Assembly: GCA_007922225.1 (NCBI GenBank) | Contig: ML679966.1 | Location: 56,105,889 to 56,169,888 of the forward strand | From: Emydura subglobosa | Taxonomy: Eukaryota > Chordata > Testudines > Chelidae | DNA length: 64,000 nucleotides | Direction of reading: 5' to 3' | In this document: positions 23,776 through 34,846 of the stretch, in pieces | Numbering within the stretch: the stretch's first letter is position 1 | Layout of the letters: every line of letters begins with the position of its first letter | Position numbers and translations under genes: made by a program | Notes under the pieces: model-generated | What the model was told of the DNA's origin: nothing | What the model saw: the letters and a program-made list of their open reading frames with translations, nothing else | Database searches by the model: none

Positions 23776-24848
23776 TGTCACTCTGGCTGGATTGGGGGGG
23801 AGCATTTATTATATTGTTTGACATCAGTACATCAAAATCATAGTAATTCATGTAAGATATGCCATGTCAGGTACCATTAGAAAGGCTATAATGTGCTAAG
23901 TAAGATGAAGATGTTTATGTTCATGTGTTATATGTGTAATGGAAGTTAGGGATATGTTTGGTATATCAGTATTTCAAATTGTGCTGTCTGAGTGGCACCT
24001 CAGACAGGATGGCTGCAGAACAATAGCCTGCTTAATGACCCATTGAGACATTCACAGGTGCAAGAGGCCCAGGGGGAGAAGCCAGGAATATACTTGATGA
24101 ATCATCAGGACTTGCCCATGTGACTCTGGACTCCATTTTGGTTCCTGTAAAATTCCACAAGCAGCATGGCAGAGGCCAGAGGATATATAAGGCAGAAGCC
24201 TTGGAATCCATTTTGTCTTCACTCCTGTTCAGCTTCAGCCACCTATCTACTTCTGGATCAAGTCATCTGCAACTGAAGCTGTGAAACAAAGGACTGAGAC
24301 CCATCCAGTTACTGGATGTATACCAGAGGGACTATACAAGGCTGCAAACTCCACAATTCTTCTAGAAACTTGATATATATGAACTTTCAAATCATTTGTA
24401 TGTATCTGATTGCTTTAATCCTTTAACATTTCTCTTATTGTTTGTTCCTTTCTTTTTATAATAAACCTTTAGTTTTAGCTACTGAAGGATTGGCTGGCAG
24501 CGTAGTATTTTGGGTAAGATCCAAACTTATATTGATCTGGTACTGTGACTGACCCTTTGGGGTAGGAGGAACCTTTTTAGTAAAGAGCACAGAGTTTAAA
24601 CAACTGGTCTCTTTACTGGACCTAGTGGCTGATTGGGAGCCAGAGACTGAAATGCAGTAAAGAGGCTGTGTGTATTTGTATACTGGCTTCTTGATAACCA
24701 GTGTGGGGAATCAGAAGCACGGTTTGTGGCTGGCTGGGAAGTCTGACTTCAGTGTCACCCACCAGTGCTGGGAGAATCTGCACTCCTTTTGCAGCCTGCC
24801 CTGACCTTGGCATTTTCAGGTGGCTACCCTAGGCACGGACGGATCACA
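23776..24848 (+). mobile_element. Solo LTR copy 1 (1073 bp) inside the DIRS recombinase
   Basis: Starts TGTCACTCTGGCTGG and ends GGACGGATCACA. It is collinear over its whole length with the LTR at 53743-54788, including GATGGCTGCAGAA, AGGATTGGCTGGCAGCG and TGGCTACCCTAGGCACGGAC. A TATA-like TATATAA (24184-24190) and AATAAA (24460-24465) give U3-R-U5 order on the plus strand. Flanking 5-mers (GGGGG left, GGCTC right) do not match; about 100 bp of unexplained sequence lies between the LTR and the resumption of DIRS coding at 23680, so the left junction may have been rearranged. Confidence 0.85.
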
Positions 24849-25195
24849 GGCTCCCTTATTGGTTGGAAAAGCCTTTCCAATCCCTTAAGGAACCTGGCTG
24901 TCATCTCATGCAAAAAAATCGTTTTACCCCCTACCCAGGGGTGAAATTCAGATATGGCCGCCACATGGCCCTTGATGGATGAGAAGGCCAGACCCCCTTG
25001 CTTCAAATGGAACAGGTACTCCAAGATAGTTGGAACCGATACCTTCATTGGGGAAATGCCACGCTTGGCAGCCCAACAGGAGAAGTGTTTCCACTTAGCT
25101 CTATAAGCTGATCTGGTAGCCGATTTAGTTTCCTTTTCTCCAAGAGCATACACTAAACTTTTGATGAGCAGGCCTGCTCCTCCTGACTCAGCCAT
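24849..25195 (-). pseudogene. DIRS tyrosine recombinase, N-terminal half
   Basis: The minus strand encodes SATRSAYRAKWKHFSCWAA, then SVPTILEYLFHLKQGGLAFS, IKGHVAAISEFHP and FLKGLERLFQPIREP. This is the core-binding (SAM-like) domain of a DIRS-type tyrosine recombinase. The frame stops at the solo LTR inserted at 24848, so the last codons of any longer open frame here are LTR sequence. The catalytic half continues at 23060-23680. Confidence 0.85.
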
Positions 25196-25585
25196 GGAGC
25201 AGCCATGCCATCAGGTGAAGGGAGGCCAGATCCGGGTGGAGCAGGCAACCTTGGTCCTGGGACAGGAAGTCTGGTCACAGAGGCAGGGACCATTGCCTGG
25301 GTCCCGCCAGCTCCAGCAGCATCCCAAACCAATGTTGTCGGGGCCACACTGGTACCACAAGAATAACCCAAGCATTGTCTCTCTTCACTTTCAGGAGGAC
25401 CTTGTGAATTAGAGGAATTGAGAGAAAGGCGTACAAGAGACTCCCTGACCAGGAAAGGAGAAAGGCGTCGGTGATAGAGCCTGCACTGAGTCCTTGACAG
25501 GAACAGAAGAGGTGGCACTTCCTGTTTGTCCTGATGGCAAAGAGGTCCACTCAGGGATTGCACCACCTTTGGAAGATTTGGGTCA

Positions 25586-26315
25586 CTACCTCCAGATGGA
25601 GGGACCACTCCTGGTGAGAGCAGACCTGCTGAGATGGTCCACCAAAGAGTTGTGGACTCCAGGGAGATGCACTGCTATTGGGCAAATACCATGAGTGATG
25701 CAAAGATCCCAGAAACGCACAGCCTCCTTGCACAGGGCCAGGGACTGGGCCCCACCCTTTCTGTTGATATAGTACACCAAGGCTGAATTATCTGTGAGGA
25801 TCTGCACCATCTTGTGGGATAGATGCGGAAGGAAAACCATACAGGCCAGACAAATTGCCCTGAGTTCCTTGATACTGATGTGTAGAAGCCGTTCCCGTGA
25901 GGTCCATATGCCTTGGATTTGTAGGGAACCCAGGTGAACACTCCATCCCATGTCTGAGGCATCAGAGATCAGAACTACCGATGGCTAGGGCTCTTCGAAG
26001 GGCATTCCTGAGAGCACTTGGCATGGGCTTGTCCCCCAAACAAGGAAGTAAGTATTTCCAGAGAGACTGTAAGTATCCTGTCCAGATGGTGCCTGGCCAG
26101 AGAGTAACTGACACCAGCCACATCTGGAGGGGTCTGAGGTTAGTCTGGCATGGAGAACCACATAGGCACAGGCTGCCATCTGGCCCAGGAGGCTGAGGCA
26201 GACTCTTGCCATTGTGAGGGGGTGGTCCGAAATGCGGGTTACGATCTCTGACATTGCCAGGAACAGAGAATAAACCACTAGGTTTAGTGAGAGAACTTGC
26301 AAAGGCAAGAGACAT
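25586..26315 (-). pseudogene. DIRS RT C-terminus and RNase H remnant
   Basis: At 25985-26240 the minus strand (in shifting frames) reads LLGQMAACAYVVLHARL and a tryptophan/leucine-rich piece, matching the RT connection region of DIRS proteins. It leads into an RNase H domain at 25586-25951: GWSVHLGSLQIQGIW, then ISIKELRAICLACM, VQILTDNSALVYYINRKGG and HLPGVHNSLVDHLSR. The E of the KELRAI block and the D of TDN are the usual catalytic acidic residues. A stop or frameshift separates the two halves. The upstream RT palm is absent. Confidence 0.85.
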
Positions 26316-26384
26316 TCCAGCCCCGTCACTGGCAGCAAGAAGGAACAGAGAGGGAGGGGGAGCTGGCAGCGCCTATATACGGGC

Positions 26385-26525
26385 GTGTGTGTGCTGCGGA
26401 AGGGGGCGCTAGAGCCAGCTCATACGGGTACCAGTAGGGGAAAAAGTTTTCCGGCACCAGTGCATGTGGCGCACATACACCTCTAAGTTGGGAATGGACA
26501 TAAGCAAGCACTCGAAGAAGAATAG
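26385..26525 (-). repeat. DIRS right inverted terminal repeat
   Basis: This is the mirror copy of the left terminus. Shared blocks include GGTACCAGTAGGGG, GTGCATGTGGCGCACATAC and GTTGGGAATGGACAT. The Rex3-like frame resumes directly beyond it. Confidence 0.85.
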
Positions 26526-26526
26526 A

Positions 26527-27504
26527 GTATGTCCAGCAGGTTAAGGAGTTCCTCAAAATGCTCCTTTCATCTCTCAACAATCTTCACAGTCTCAGTCAGC
26601 ATTTCACCAACCTTGCTGAGAACAACCTGGGCAATGTCCCGCTGACCCCTCCTAAGGTGATAAATGGTTTGCCAGAACACCTTTGAGGCCATCTGGTAGT
26701 CAGTCTCCATGGTTTTTCCAAACTCCTCCCAGGCCTGCATTTTTGCTTCAACAACCACCATAGCCACAGCGCTCCTAGCCCGCTGGTACCTCTCACTCAT
26801 ATCAGGAGTCCGATTCACAAGCATTACTCAGAAGGCCTCCTTCTTTACTGTGACAGTCAGCAGGTCCTAGGGTTGCCACCATGACAGGCACCAATTGCCT
26901 TCAGGTCACAGTTTTTCATGGCTGCCTCAACAATTGAGGCCCTGAACACGGTCCCCTCAGACTCAACGTCCACGACCTCATCCAGAATACAGGAGAAGTT
27001 CTTCCAGAAGTGGGAATTGAAGTGTTTCCTCACAGGGTCCTCCACCACATGTTCCCAGGCAACCCACACTGACTGTTTGGACCTCCCGTCTATCTGGCCA
27101 GCATCTCATGCTTTGGATCCAACTCACCACCAAGTAGTGATCGGTTGACAGCTCTGCTCCTCTCTTCCCCCAGGTGTCCAGAATGTATGGTCTGAGGTCT
27201 GATGAAACAACTATAAAGACAATCACTGATCTTCAGCCCAAGATGCTCTGGTACCAGGTACATTTATGAGCAAGCTTGTATTCGAATATGGTGTTTGTTA
27301 TGGACAATCCATGACTAGCACAGAAGTCGAACAACAGCTCACCTTTTGGGCCCAGATCAGGGAGGCCGTTCCTCCCAATCACTCCCCTCCAAGTATCTCC
27401 ATTGTTCCCTATGTGGGCATTGAAGTCCCCCAGTAGAACAACAGAGTTGGTAGATGGCACTCTATCAAGCACCAATCCCACATCTCCAAAAAGGCCTCTT
27501 TCGC
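26527..27504 (-). pseudogene. Rex3-like endonuclease C-terminal half and linker
   Basis: Successive minus-strand segments read [20 protein letters not shown] and [12 protein letters not shown] (27233-27479), then VVSSDLRPYILDT and RGAELSTDHYLVVSWI (27100-27226), FRASIVEAAMKNCD (26857-27069), and SERYQRARSAVAMVVVEAK with GKTMETDYQMASKVFWQTI (26567-26824). GDFN and STDH are the conserved catalytic blocks of apurinic endonucleases. The last readable motif is KEHFEELLNLLDIL, preceded by a TGA where W is expected; the DIRS insertion follows immediately at 26525. Frameshifts occur between the segments. Confidence 0.85.
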
Positions 27505-28165
27505 TGTGGCTCTTGCCCCTCCAGTGAATGGCTGGTGGGGATGGGAGGGCGGTCCCACCCTTGACTCCAGACCCCAGGAACCCTACAAGTAGCAGCCTGT
27601 GCTGTGGCTTCAGGAAAGCTGCTAGCTTCCCTGGGTCACTTCCCCGTGCCCCTTAACTTAATGTCTGGACCCTGATTGGACTGGGGCCCTTCCTGGCCTC
27701 CTTGGCAGGGGAGGATCTTGACCTCTGACAGCCCCACTGGCCGTGGTCGTGCCAACCAAATGTCCAGTTCTATCTTCTCCTTCTGGCAGATTCTTTTCCC
27801 TCAGGCCTCCAGACCTGGGAAAGGTCCTTTGCGCTCTTCGTGCGCTCTTCCCTCCCCCAGTCTTTGTACCTGCAGGGTTCTCTTCTGCCAGCGTTCTGCT
27901 CCTCCTCCTAAACCCCCCTAGTTTCTGATAGCATCTTGCCTGCTCACACACATTCTGGTAGCTTGCTTCACTCAAAAAACTCTAGCCACACCCTTTCTCT
28001 GGAGGGGAGACTTAACAAGTTCTGGGCAGGGCCTTGATTGGCTCCATGTGTGTTAATTAACCTGGAGTAACCCCTGCTCAGCTACCAGGGGAAAAGGGAC
28101 TTGCTGAGCCTGGGGTTGATATACTTTAGCACTCTCCGGTAGCCATCTAGTCTGACCCTGTCACA
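27505..28165 (-). mobile_element. LTR inserted in the Rex3-like element
   Basis: On the minus strand the insert starts TGTGACAGGGTCAGAC at 28165 and ends GAGCCACA at 27505. The Rex3-like reading frame is broken on both sides, so this is a 661-bp insertion with TG...CA ends. The start and the GC-rich interior match LTRs of the family also seen at 7405-8172 and 51332-51863. No clear target duplication was seen, perhaps because the flanks have diverged. There is no internal coding region, hence a solo LTR or LTR fragment. Confidence 0.68.
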
Positions 28166-28819
28166 ACACTTAAAAACACACAGGGGTCAGGGTTTTCCTC
28201 TCTGAGACCCAAAGTCTCAATGAGGCAACCCTCTTATCTACCAGTACAAACTCCAACTGCACAGCACTGAGCTGGGTACTTGTGAGTATCCTCAAACTCA
28301 CCCAGAGCCTCTCCTGTGGGGCCACTCCAGAGTAGGAAAAAGTCTTAGTCGAACCTGAGTCGAAAAGTTTGTTTCCAGAACTCCTGCTATATGTGGAGGG
28401 GAGGTCAACTATATCTAACTAGTATTTTTCCACCTCTTCCACCTGTCTGGCTCTTTCCCTGTCAATGAATTAATGTTCCATGTCCTTAGAGCCAGCTTCC
28501 ATTGCAGAAGACCAGTCCATCGTGGTCCATCCCTCCTGCTGCCATTCTGGCATCACACCCAGCCCTCACCCTTCGCCTTGTGGGTGGTGGGCCCACGAAG
28601 CAGGTCCATGTTGCTTTTTCGGGCTGACCTCAGCTGGGTTATATCAGTGGCATGGCCACCAGACACTCACCTTAAACCACCTCCAGGTCTGTCTCCAGGG
28701 GTGGATCCTGATATCCCTAATCCAGGTGAGATTCATGTAGTCATTTTTAGGTCTTCATGAGGGTCTTGGAGTGGACTGTTTTTGTCTGGAACCTTCCCCC
28801 CAGACTTGTTCACCTAGGG
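28166..28819 (-). pseudogene. Rex3-like 5' leader and N-terminal endonuclease
   Basis: The minus strand carries the leader words GTGGGCCCACCACC (about 28583-28596) and GATGCCAGAATGG. It then runs into the apurinic endonuclease start: WNINSLTGKEPD/E-like at about 28460, and VDKRVASLRLW-like near 28225. Several frameshifts and stops are present. The reading is broken at 28165 by the LTR and resumes below 27505. Another piece of the same 5' leader lies beyond the MITE, at 29033-29140. Confidence 0.75.
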
Positions 28820-29032
28820 CAGAGGTCTTCAAAGTATGGGGCATGCCCCCCTGAAAGGGCGTGGAGGAATGTTGTGGGAGACATGGGAGTCCCCACAACA
28901 GGGCTCCCAGCTCGGAAGCCCTGCTGCTGTCCCCAGCCCCGACTGTGGCACTGTTCCCAGCCCGATTAGGAGTGGGTTGGGGTGCAGACAGGAGTAAGGG
29001 TGGGCACGGGATAAGAAGTTTGGAGACCATTG
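28820..29032. mobile_element. hAT-type MITE (213 bp) in the Rex3-like leader
   Basis: The left end CAGAGGTCTTCAAAGT and the right end AAGTTTGGAGACCATTG form imperfect inverted repeats in the CAGNGGTnnnCAAA style of hAT elements. Rex3-like leader sequence lies on both sides. Flanking octamers ACCTAGGG and GCTTAGGC share five of eight positions, compatible with a decayed 8-bp duplication. Confidence 0.68.
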
Positions 29033-29140
29033 GCTTAGGCTGACCCTACCAGGAGCCCTAAACTCCAGACAACATAGCCCTGAGGTTCATTGGAACATGC
29101 AAGCCCCTCCACCACAACAAGGTAACGATCCTTGGGGAGG

Positions 29141-30863
29141 ATCAAAATGAATTTTAACTTTCCTATCACAGGAAAACACTCAAATATACTTGGGAAGCAA
29201 ACAGAGAAATGTAAGATCAGTCATGATGTTCTTTGGGCCATTTGGATAGCCACTCCCACTGAAGATGACAAAGGGAAATGCAACAGGGATTGGGAACAAA
29301 TTCTGATTTTTTTCACAATTTAAATTCCTCCCATTTCTAGGCACATTTTATCTGCACCGTTCTTTTGCTTAAGACACGTTTAAAAGTGTCTTACACACAA
29401 AATACAGGTCTTAAAATAAAAGTCAAACCTAGGCTTCCTATTTTTTACTTTTAAAATGCTGACAAAAGAATAGCATGATAGAGGCCTAAATAAAAACATG
29501 GCATCCTTTCTTTTACCACCATATGAGGGAGACAGGTCTGCATCAGCAACACTGGTGAAAGACTAAAGAAGAAGAGTTATCTTATCTGAGTCCCAATGCT
29601 CCACAGCTCAAAACAGGAGAGCCCTACATATAGGATCACATGCCTTGCAGTCTCAGATGAAGAGATACTCATGATGACAATACTGCGGCTAATGAGATAG
29701 CATTCACCTTTAAAGACAGGACTCAAGTCGCGATTCACATTAATTAGTGTTTGCATGAACAGTTGATTGCACCACATCTGAACAATGAATCAATACAGGA
29801 TTCTTCCACTGACTCCTGTCCTCACCTGAAAAGCTACTTAGGGGGAATTTTGATCTTTTAACCTCATTAGGTTGGCTAAATATTCTCAAACTGTACATAT
29901 GTGCTTTAACCTCTTAACTCCCAAGATCCACATGTATTTCACAGGTGATAGCAAAGAATTAGAGATTATGGGGTTAAAAGCATAGTGAGTAAAAAAACAT
30001 AAGTGAAGTTTTTTTGCCAGGAAACTCTCTTCCTAGGTAAAAATAATGGTTTGGTCTGATCAAAGGAAAACCTTCTGAATTTCAAGTTTTACAGCATTCA
30101 TATAGTATTGAAATGAGACCCACTACAGAGAACAGTGGACAAGAAATGTTAATGCACACAAAAACCCTACAAAAACTAATTCTTAAAATATTCAAAGTCT
30201 GTACTTTTAATGTGTAAATAGACACAAGCTTAGCAAATGGTTTTTTGGTTTTTTTTAAACTTAGCCTGAAATACGTTACTATTTCTGACATATGAAAAGG
30301 AAAAAAGAGCTGCATTAAGACTAGGAAGTACAAAAAAAGGTTAAGATTAGGCCAAGATTACCTAATACACATAAACTAGCTCCAATTTAACCTGAGTTTT
30401 TATTCTAATCTAGAGAAACCTACAGTGAAGCTTAATTTAGTGAAATGGATGGTAAACACACAATTCACATTTTGATATTGCAGTTAAATTACACTGCTGC
30501 CAAGTATACTTAGGCAAACATTAGGAAATACTTAGAGTATTTAAGAGCTGCATCTATGGAAACAACATAAGATTTACAAACTTCGCAGTTCATCTCTTTC
30601 AGTATTTATGTCAATTTGTCCTGGCATCTTTACTGAATATTTTCAGGACGTGACCCATGTACTGGATGCACTGATATGGTTTTCAAAATTCATGTATGAA
30701 AATGCAGCATTAGACTTAGAGCAGTGCAAGGAGCACAAATGTTAGAACATGTGACTTAAAGGACACATTTTACAGGGTTGCCTGGGTTCTGTCATACAGC
30801 TCCCACTGATTTTAATTGCAATTGGACAATAGCCCCTAAATGTGTCTTTAAAATTCTGGAGCC
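29141..30863. other. Intronic DNA with no recognised gene
   Basis: AT-rich sequence beyond the 5' end of the Rex3-like element. Small open frames carry no family motif, and no repeat termini were recognised. Confidence 0.5.
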
Positions 30864-32945
30864 TTAAGAACATACAAATGGCCATAGTTAGTCAGACCAA
30901 TGGTCCATCTAATCCAGTATCCGGTTTTCCAATTGTGGCCAATGCCAGGTGCTTCAGAGGGAATTAACAGAACAGGTAATCATCAAGTGATCCATCCCCT
31001 GTTGCCCATTCTTAGTTTCTGACAAACAGAGGCTAGGGACACATCAGAGCATAGTTTTGCATCCCTATCCATCCTGGCTAATAGCCATGGATGGATCTAT
31101 CCTCCATGAACTTATCTAGTTCTTTTTTGAACCCTGTTATAGTCTTGGCCTTCACAACATCCTTTGGCAAGGAATTCCACAGGTTGACTATGCGTTGTGT
31201 GAAGAAATAACTCCTTTTATTTGTTTTAAACCTGCTGCCTATTTCTTTTGGTGACCCGTAGTTCTTGTGTTATGAGAAGGAATAAATAACACTTCCTTAT
31301 TTACTTGCTCCACACCAGTCATGATTTTATAGACCTCTATCACACCCCCACTTAGTTGTCTCTTTTCCAAGTTGACCAGTCCTCCTCATGAGGAAGCTGT
31401 TCCGTACCCCTAATCAATTTGTTGCCCTTTTCTGTACCTTTTCCAGTTCCAAAAAATCTTTTTTAGATGGGGTGACCAGCTCTGCACGCAGTATTCAAGA
31501 TGTGGGCATACCATGGATTTATATAGAGACAATATGATATTTTCTGTCTTATTATCTATCCCTTTCCTAATGATTTCCAACGTTGTTAGCTTTTTTTTGA
31601 GTACTGCTGCTCATTGAGTGGATGTTTTCAGAGAACTATCCACAATGACTTCCAAGGTCTCTTTCTTGAATGGTAACAGCTAATTTAGATCCCATCATTT
31701 TATACGTAGAGTTGGGATTATGTTTTCCAAGGTGCATTACTTTGCATTTATCAACATTATAATTCATCTGCCATTTTGTTGCCCAGTCACCCAGATTTGT
31801 AACACTTTGCAGTCTGCTTTGAACATAACTATCATGAGTAATTTTGTATCATCTGCAAATTTTGCCATCTCACTGTTTATCCCTTTTTCCAAATCATTTA
31901 TGAAGAAGTTGAATAGTACTGGTCCCAATACAGACCCTCGGGGTACACCACTATTTCTCACTCTCCATTCTTAAAATTGACCATACATTCCTATCCTTTC
32001 ATTCCTTTCTTTTAACCAGTTACTGATCCAGGAGAGGACCTTCCCTTTTATCCCATGACAGCTTACTTTGCTTAAGAGCCTTTGGTGAGGGACCTTGTCG
32101 AAGGCTTTCTGAAAATCTAGAGTTCACTATATACACTGGATCACCTTGTCCACATGCTTGTTGACGCCCTCAAATAATTCTAGTAGATTTGTGAGACATG
32201 ATTTCCCTTTACAAAAACCATGTTGGCTCTTCCCCAACAAATCATGTTCATCTATGTGTTTGATAATTCTATTCTTTACTATAGTTTCAACCAATTTGCC
32301 TGGTACTGAAGTTAGGCTTACCAGCCTGTAACTGCTAGGATCACCTCTGGAGTTTTTTTTAAAATTGGCATCACATCAGCTATCCTCCAGTCATCTGGTA
32401 CAGAAGCTGATTTAGGTGATAGGTTACATACCACAGTTAGTAGTTCTGCAATTTCACATTTGAGTTCCTTCAGAACTCTTGGGTGGATACCATCTGGTCC
32501 TGGTGACTTATTACTGTTTAATTTATCAATTTGTTCCAAAACCTCCTCTATTGACACCTCAATCTGGGACAGTTCCTCAGATCTGTAACATAAAAAGAAT
32601 GGTTCAGGTTTGGAAATCGCCCTCATATCTTCAACCATGAAGATTGATTAAAAAATTCATTTAGCTTCTCCACAATGACCTTCTTCAAAATTCTTTTTTG
32701 GCCTTCCTAATTATATTTTTATACTTCACTTGCCAGAGTTTATATTCCTTTCTATTTTCCTCAATAGGATTTAACTTTCACATTTTAAAGGATGTCTTTT
32801 TGTCTCTAACTGCTTCTTTTACTTTGTTTAGCCACAGTGGCACTCTTTTGGTCTTCTATGTTTTTTAATTTGGGGTATACTTTCAAATTGAGCCTCCATT
32901 ATGATGCCTTTAAAAAGTTTCCATGCAGCTTGCACAGCCTTATGA
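30864..32945 (-). mobile_element. CR1 LINE, 5'-truncated
   Basis: The 3' end at 30864 has the CR1 strings CAGACCAATGGTCCATCTA and GCCAATGCCAGGTGCTTCAG (antisense view). ORF2 pieces read on the minus strand: GVPRGSVLGPVLFNFFINDL and MAKFADDTKL (31764-31961, RT palm with FADD), then DKLNSNKSPGPDGIHPRVLK and VPDDWRIADVMPILKK (32318-32638, RT fingers). The upstream lysine-rich linker (32690-32900) is decayed. The element is oriented with KLHL2 and has frameshifts throughout. Confidence 0.9.
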
Positions 32946-33814
32946 AATTAAAAATGGACAACAGCCTGATGAAGTGCATTCAGTGGAGGTGTCAGACAAC
33001 TGGACAAAATACAGTTCTAGGGCTTGTCTATGTAGCGCCCTTTAATGCACACCAGATACCTTTTTAATACAAGCCAGCAGGATCTACACAGGACAGCTAG
33101 AGCACAACATGTTCTATCACTTGACAATTCACACCCCTCTAATTTGCACTATGGTTTTGTGTACAATCCCTTATTTCCCAACACTGTTTCCCTATACAGC
33201 AGCCACAGCATTTATAACATGCTATTGTTTCAGATGTAAATAAGCATTCAGCAAAGTTCCAAAATAAAAGAAATTACAACCACAAAATGCTGTAATAAAT
33301 ATTAAGGTACCTAGGACTTGGAGATAAATCTCATCTGACTAAGCTGGAAACTAAAAGCCATCGTGGTATTAAGGAAAAAAGTGAGTGTAGATACTTGCTT
33401 TTCAGTTATTTCCTAAAATACATTCATGTAACATTAACAGTCCATTGTAGGCCACCCAAAGCAAGAATTCACAGTCCTTGCTCACAGTGGACTACAATAC
33501 TTGAAATTACACTATTGTAATAAGTCCCTGCAATTCCTTACGAACAGGGTGATTTAAGACTAAATTCAGTCTGAATGGAGCCACTTGCTACCAGGGTTTC
33601 TTCAACCAGAGATTGTAATGGTTCCATTAATTCCATCCTATAAATACAGGACCTAAAATGCTAAAATTCTCAATCATGTGGAAATTTCCCCGCTTCCCCA
33701 AGAGCTAAAAATATAGTTTGGATTGAGAGGGTACTAACAGTATGTATCTCTGTCCCTCTCTAAAGGCTGATCCACATTAGAGGTATCTGAATCAGTTGAG
33801 GCATCCAGCTAATG
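32946..33814. other. Intronic DNA with a possible partial MITE
   Basis: TAGGGCTTGTCTATGTAGCG at about 33019 resembles the terminus of Harbinger-type MITEs (compare CCTTGTCTACA at 58.7 kb). Its partner end was not found. The rest is unassigned. Confidence 0.4.
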
Positions 33815-33890
33815 GGTTTAGTCATTTAGAAGCTCATGCTTTCAGTGCTGTAGGTCCTAGTTTCAAACCTTCCTAATGACCCAACTGGGT
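33815..33890 (+). repeat. tRNA-derived SINE head (degenerate)
   Basis: TTTAGTCATTTAGAAGCTCA resembles a pol III A box, and GGTCCTAGTTTCAAACCTTC, about 35 bp downstream, a B box, spaced as in a tRNA. The body beyond this is not recognisable. Confidence 0.4.
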
Positions 33891-34769
33891 TTGATTATAT
33901 TAACACTTATTGCTAACACCATATTTTTATGCTTGCCTAATTATAATCCTTTCTAAGGGCTAGAAAGCCTGATAAAGCAGTTAAAACTTTTATCATCTGT
34001 TTATGGTAGCACTTACACTGTGTTAGGTGCTTCTCAGATGTTCAAGAACAGTAGTCCTTGCCCAAAGGACCTCATGGTCTAAGGACAGACAAAGATTAAG
34101 GGGTAGTTTCAAATACAAATAAACACAATTCAGAACAGGCAGCATGATGGAAGTTTTGTTTTTTTAAGTATTTAAAATCTGAGACCCCAAATGTTTTGCA
34201 AATCATCATAGGGAAAAAAGGTTATATTTTTCCCACTTGAGCAAAAGCCAACACAACATTGCAAGTCCACAACCATGTCTTAAAGTATGTTTCAAACATG
34301 GTTATTTTTATAGTTTAGACAGACTTGGTTGTAATTAATAAAGTTTTTTCTGCTGTTATAATTGAGTATTTGCTATAAGCCTTTAAGTAAAAAAGCATCA
34401 GCAATAGCCAGCAAACCCCAAAGTCTGAACTGAAAACACAAGGCAGAGTTAACTCAAGCAGTGGAGTACAGCACCAGCGCTAGCTGGTGTACATTTCTCC
34501 CCCACCACACCCACAGGCAGATGAATCAGTCTCTAAATCTCCCATTTTATAGTAATACAGAATCCAAAAAGCAGAGTAGAAGAAGTGCTTAAAACTGAAA
34601 TACTTTGTGCGTATGCTGCTTGTCTTTCAATACAGAAAGAATGAGTCAAGATCAACATCTGTAATAGTGGGTGGATGACATCTGAGCAGGCTAAAAATAC
34701 ATGTTAATAACCACAGCACACAAAGCTAAGAACAGTACTTTACATTTCATCCAGGAAAGATTTTAGCTT
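33891..34769. other. Intronic DNA, mostly unassigned
   Basis: Positions 34010-34100 (GTGTTAGGTGCTTCTCAGAT, CCCAAAGGACCTCATGGTCT) look like the tail of an old LINE or SINE. Nothing else was recognised. Confidence 0.4.
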
Positions 34770-34846
34770 TATATGTGTAGTTGGGATTATGTTTTCCAAT
34801 GTGCATTACTTTGCATTTATCAACACTGAATTTCATCTGCCATGAA
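34770..34846 (-). mobile_element. Isolated CR1 fragment (about 77 bp)
   Basis: GTTGGGATTATGTTTTCCAA, GTGCATTACTTTGCATTTAT and TCATCTGCCAT match the CR1 copy at 31711-31781 almost base for base. Flanks on either side are not CR1. Confidence 0.8.

Larger units (their letters stand above)
22641..26525 (-). mobile_element. Deletion-derivative DIRS retrotransposon, itself carrying a solo LTR
   Basis: DIRS elements combine an RT/RNase H with a tyrosine recombinase and have inverted terminal repeats instead of LTRs. Here inverted repeats of about 140 bp (22660-22800 and 26385-26525) enclose minus-strand remnants in canonical order: the end of RT and RNase H (25586-26315), the recombinase N-terminal part (24849-25195) and its C-terminal part (23060-23680). 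gag and most of RT are missing, because coding sequence starts directly after the right terminus. A solo LTR (23776-24848) sits inside the recombinase. No target duplication flanks the element, as expected of recombinase-mediated insertion. The net DIRS length is about 2.8 kb. Confidence 0.86.
21146..29140 (-). mobile_element. Nearly full-length Rex3-like RTE retrotransposon carrying nested insertions
   Basis: Reading on the minus strand, the element has a 5' leader with GTGGGCCCACCACC, then an apurinic endonuclease, a linker, a reverse transcriptase and a C-terminal domain. It ends in an AAG-rich tail near 21146-21170. Protein and leader strongly resemble the Rex3 family (RTE clade) known from fish. 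Diagnostic pieces include [45 protein letters not shown] and FADDD. Insertions are a MITE (28820-29032), an LTR (27505-28165) and a DIRS element (22641-26525). Subtracting these leaves about 3.2 kb, the usual size of a full RTE element. Stop codons (for example TGG to TGA just before the DIRS element) and frameshifts inactivate it. Confidence 0.85.

Noticed and set aside
25153..25694. Several overlapping frames on both strands in the DIRS interior (for example 25153-25608)
   Set aside because: These are alternative frames of the recombinase and RNase H remnants; only the frames matching those domains are annotated.
27658..27975. Arg/Gly-rich 105-codon frame on the minus strand
   Set aside because: It lies wholly within the LTR at 27505-28165 and has no homology; GC-rich LTR sequence stays open by chance.
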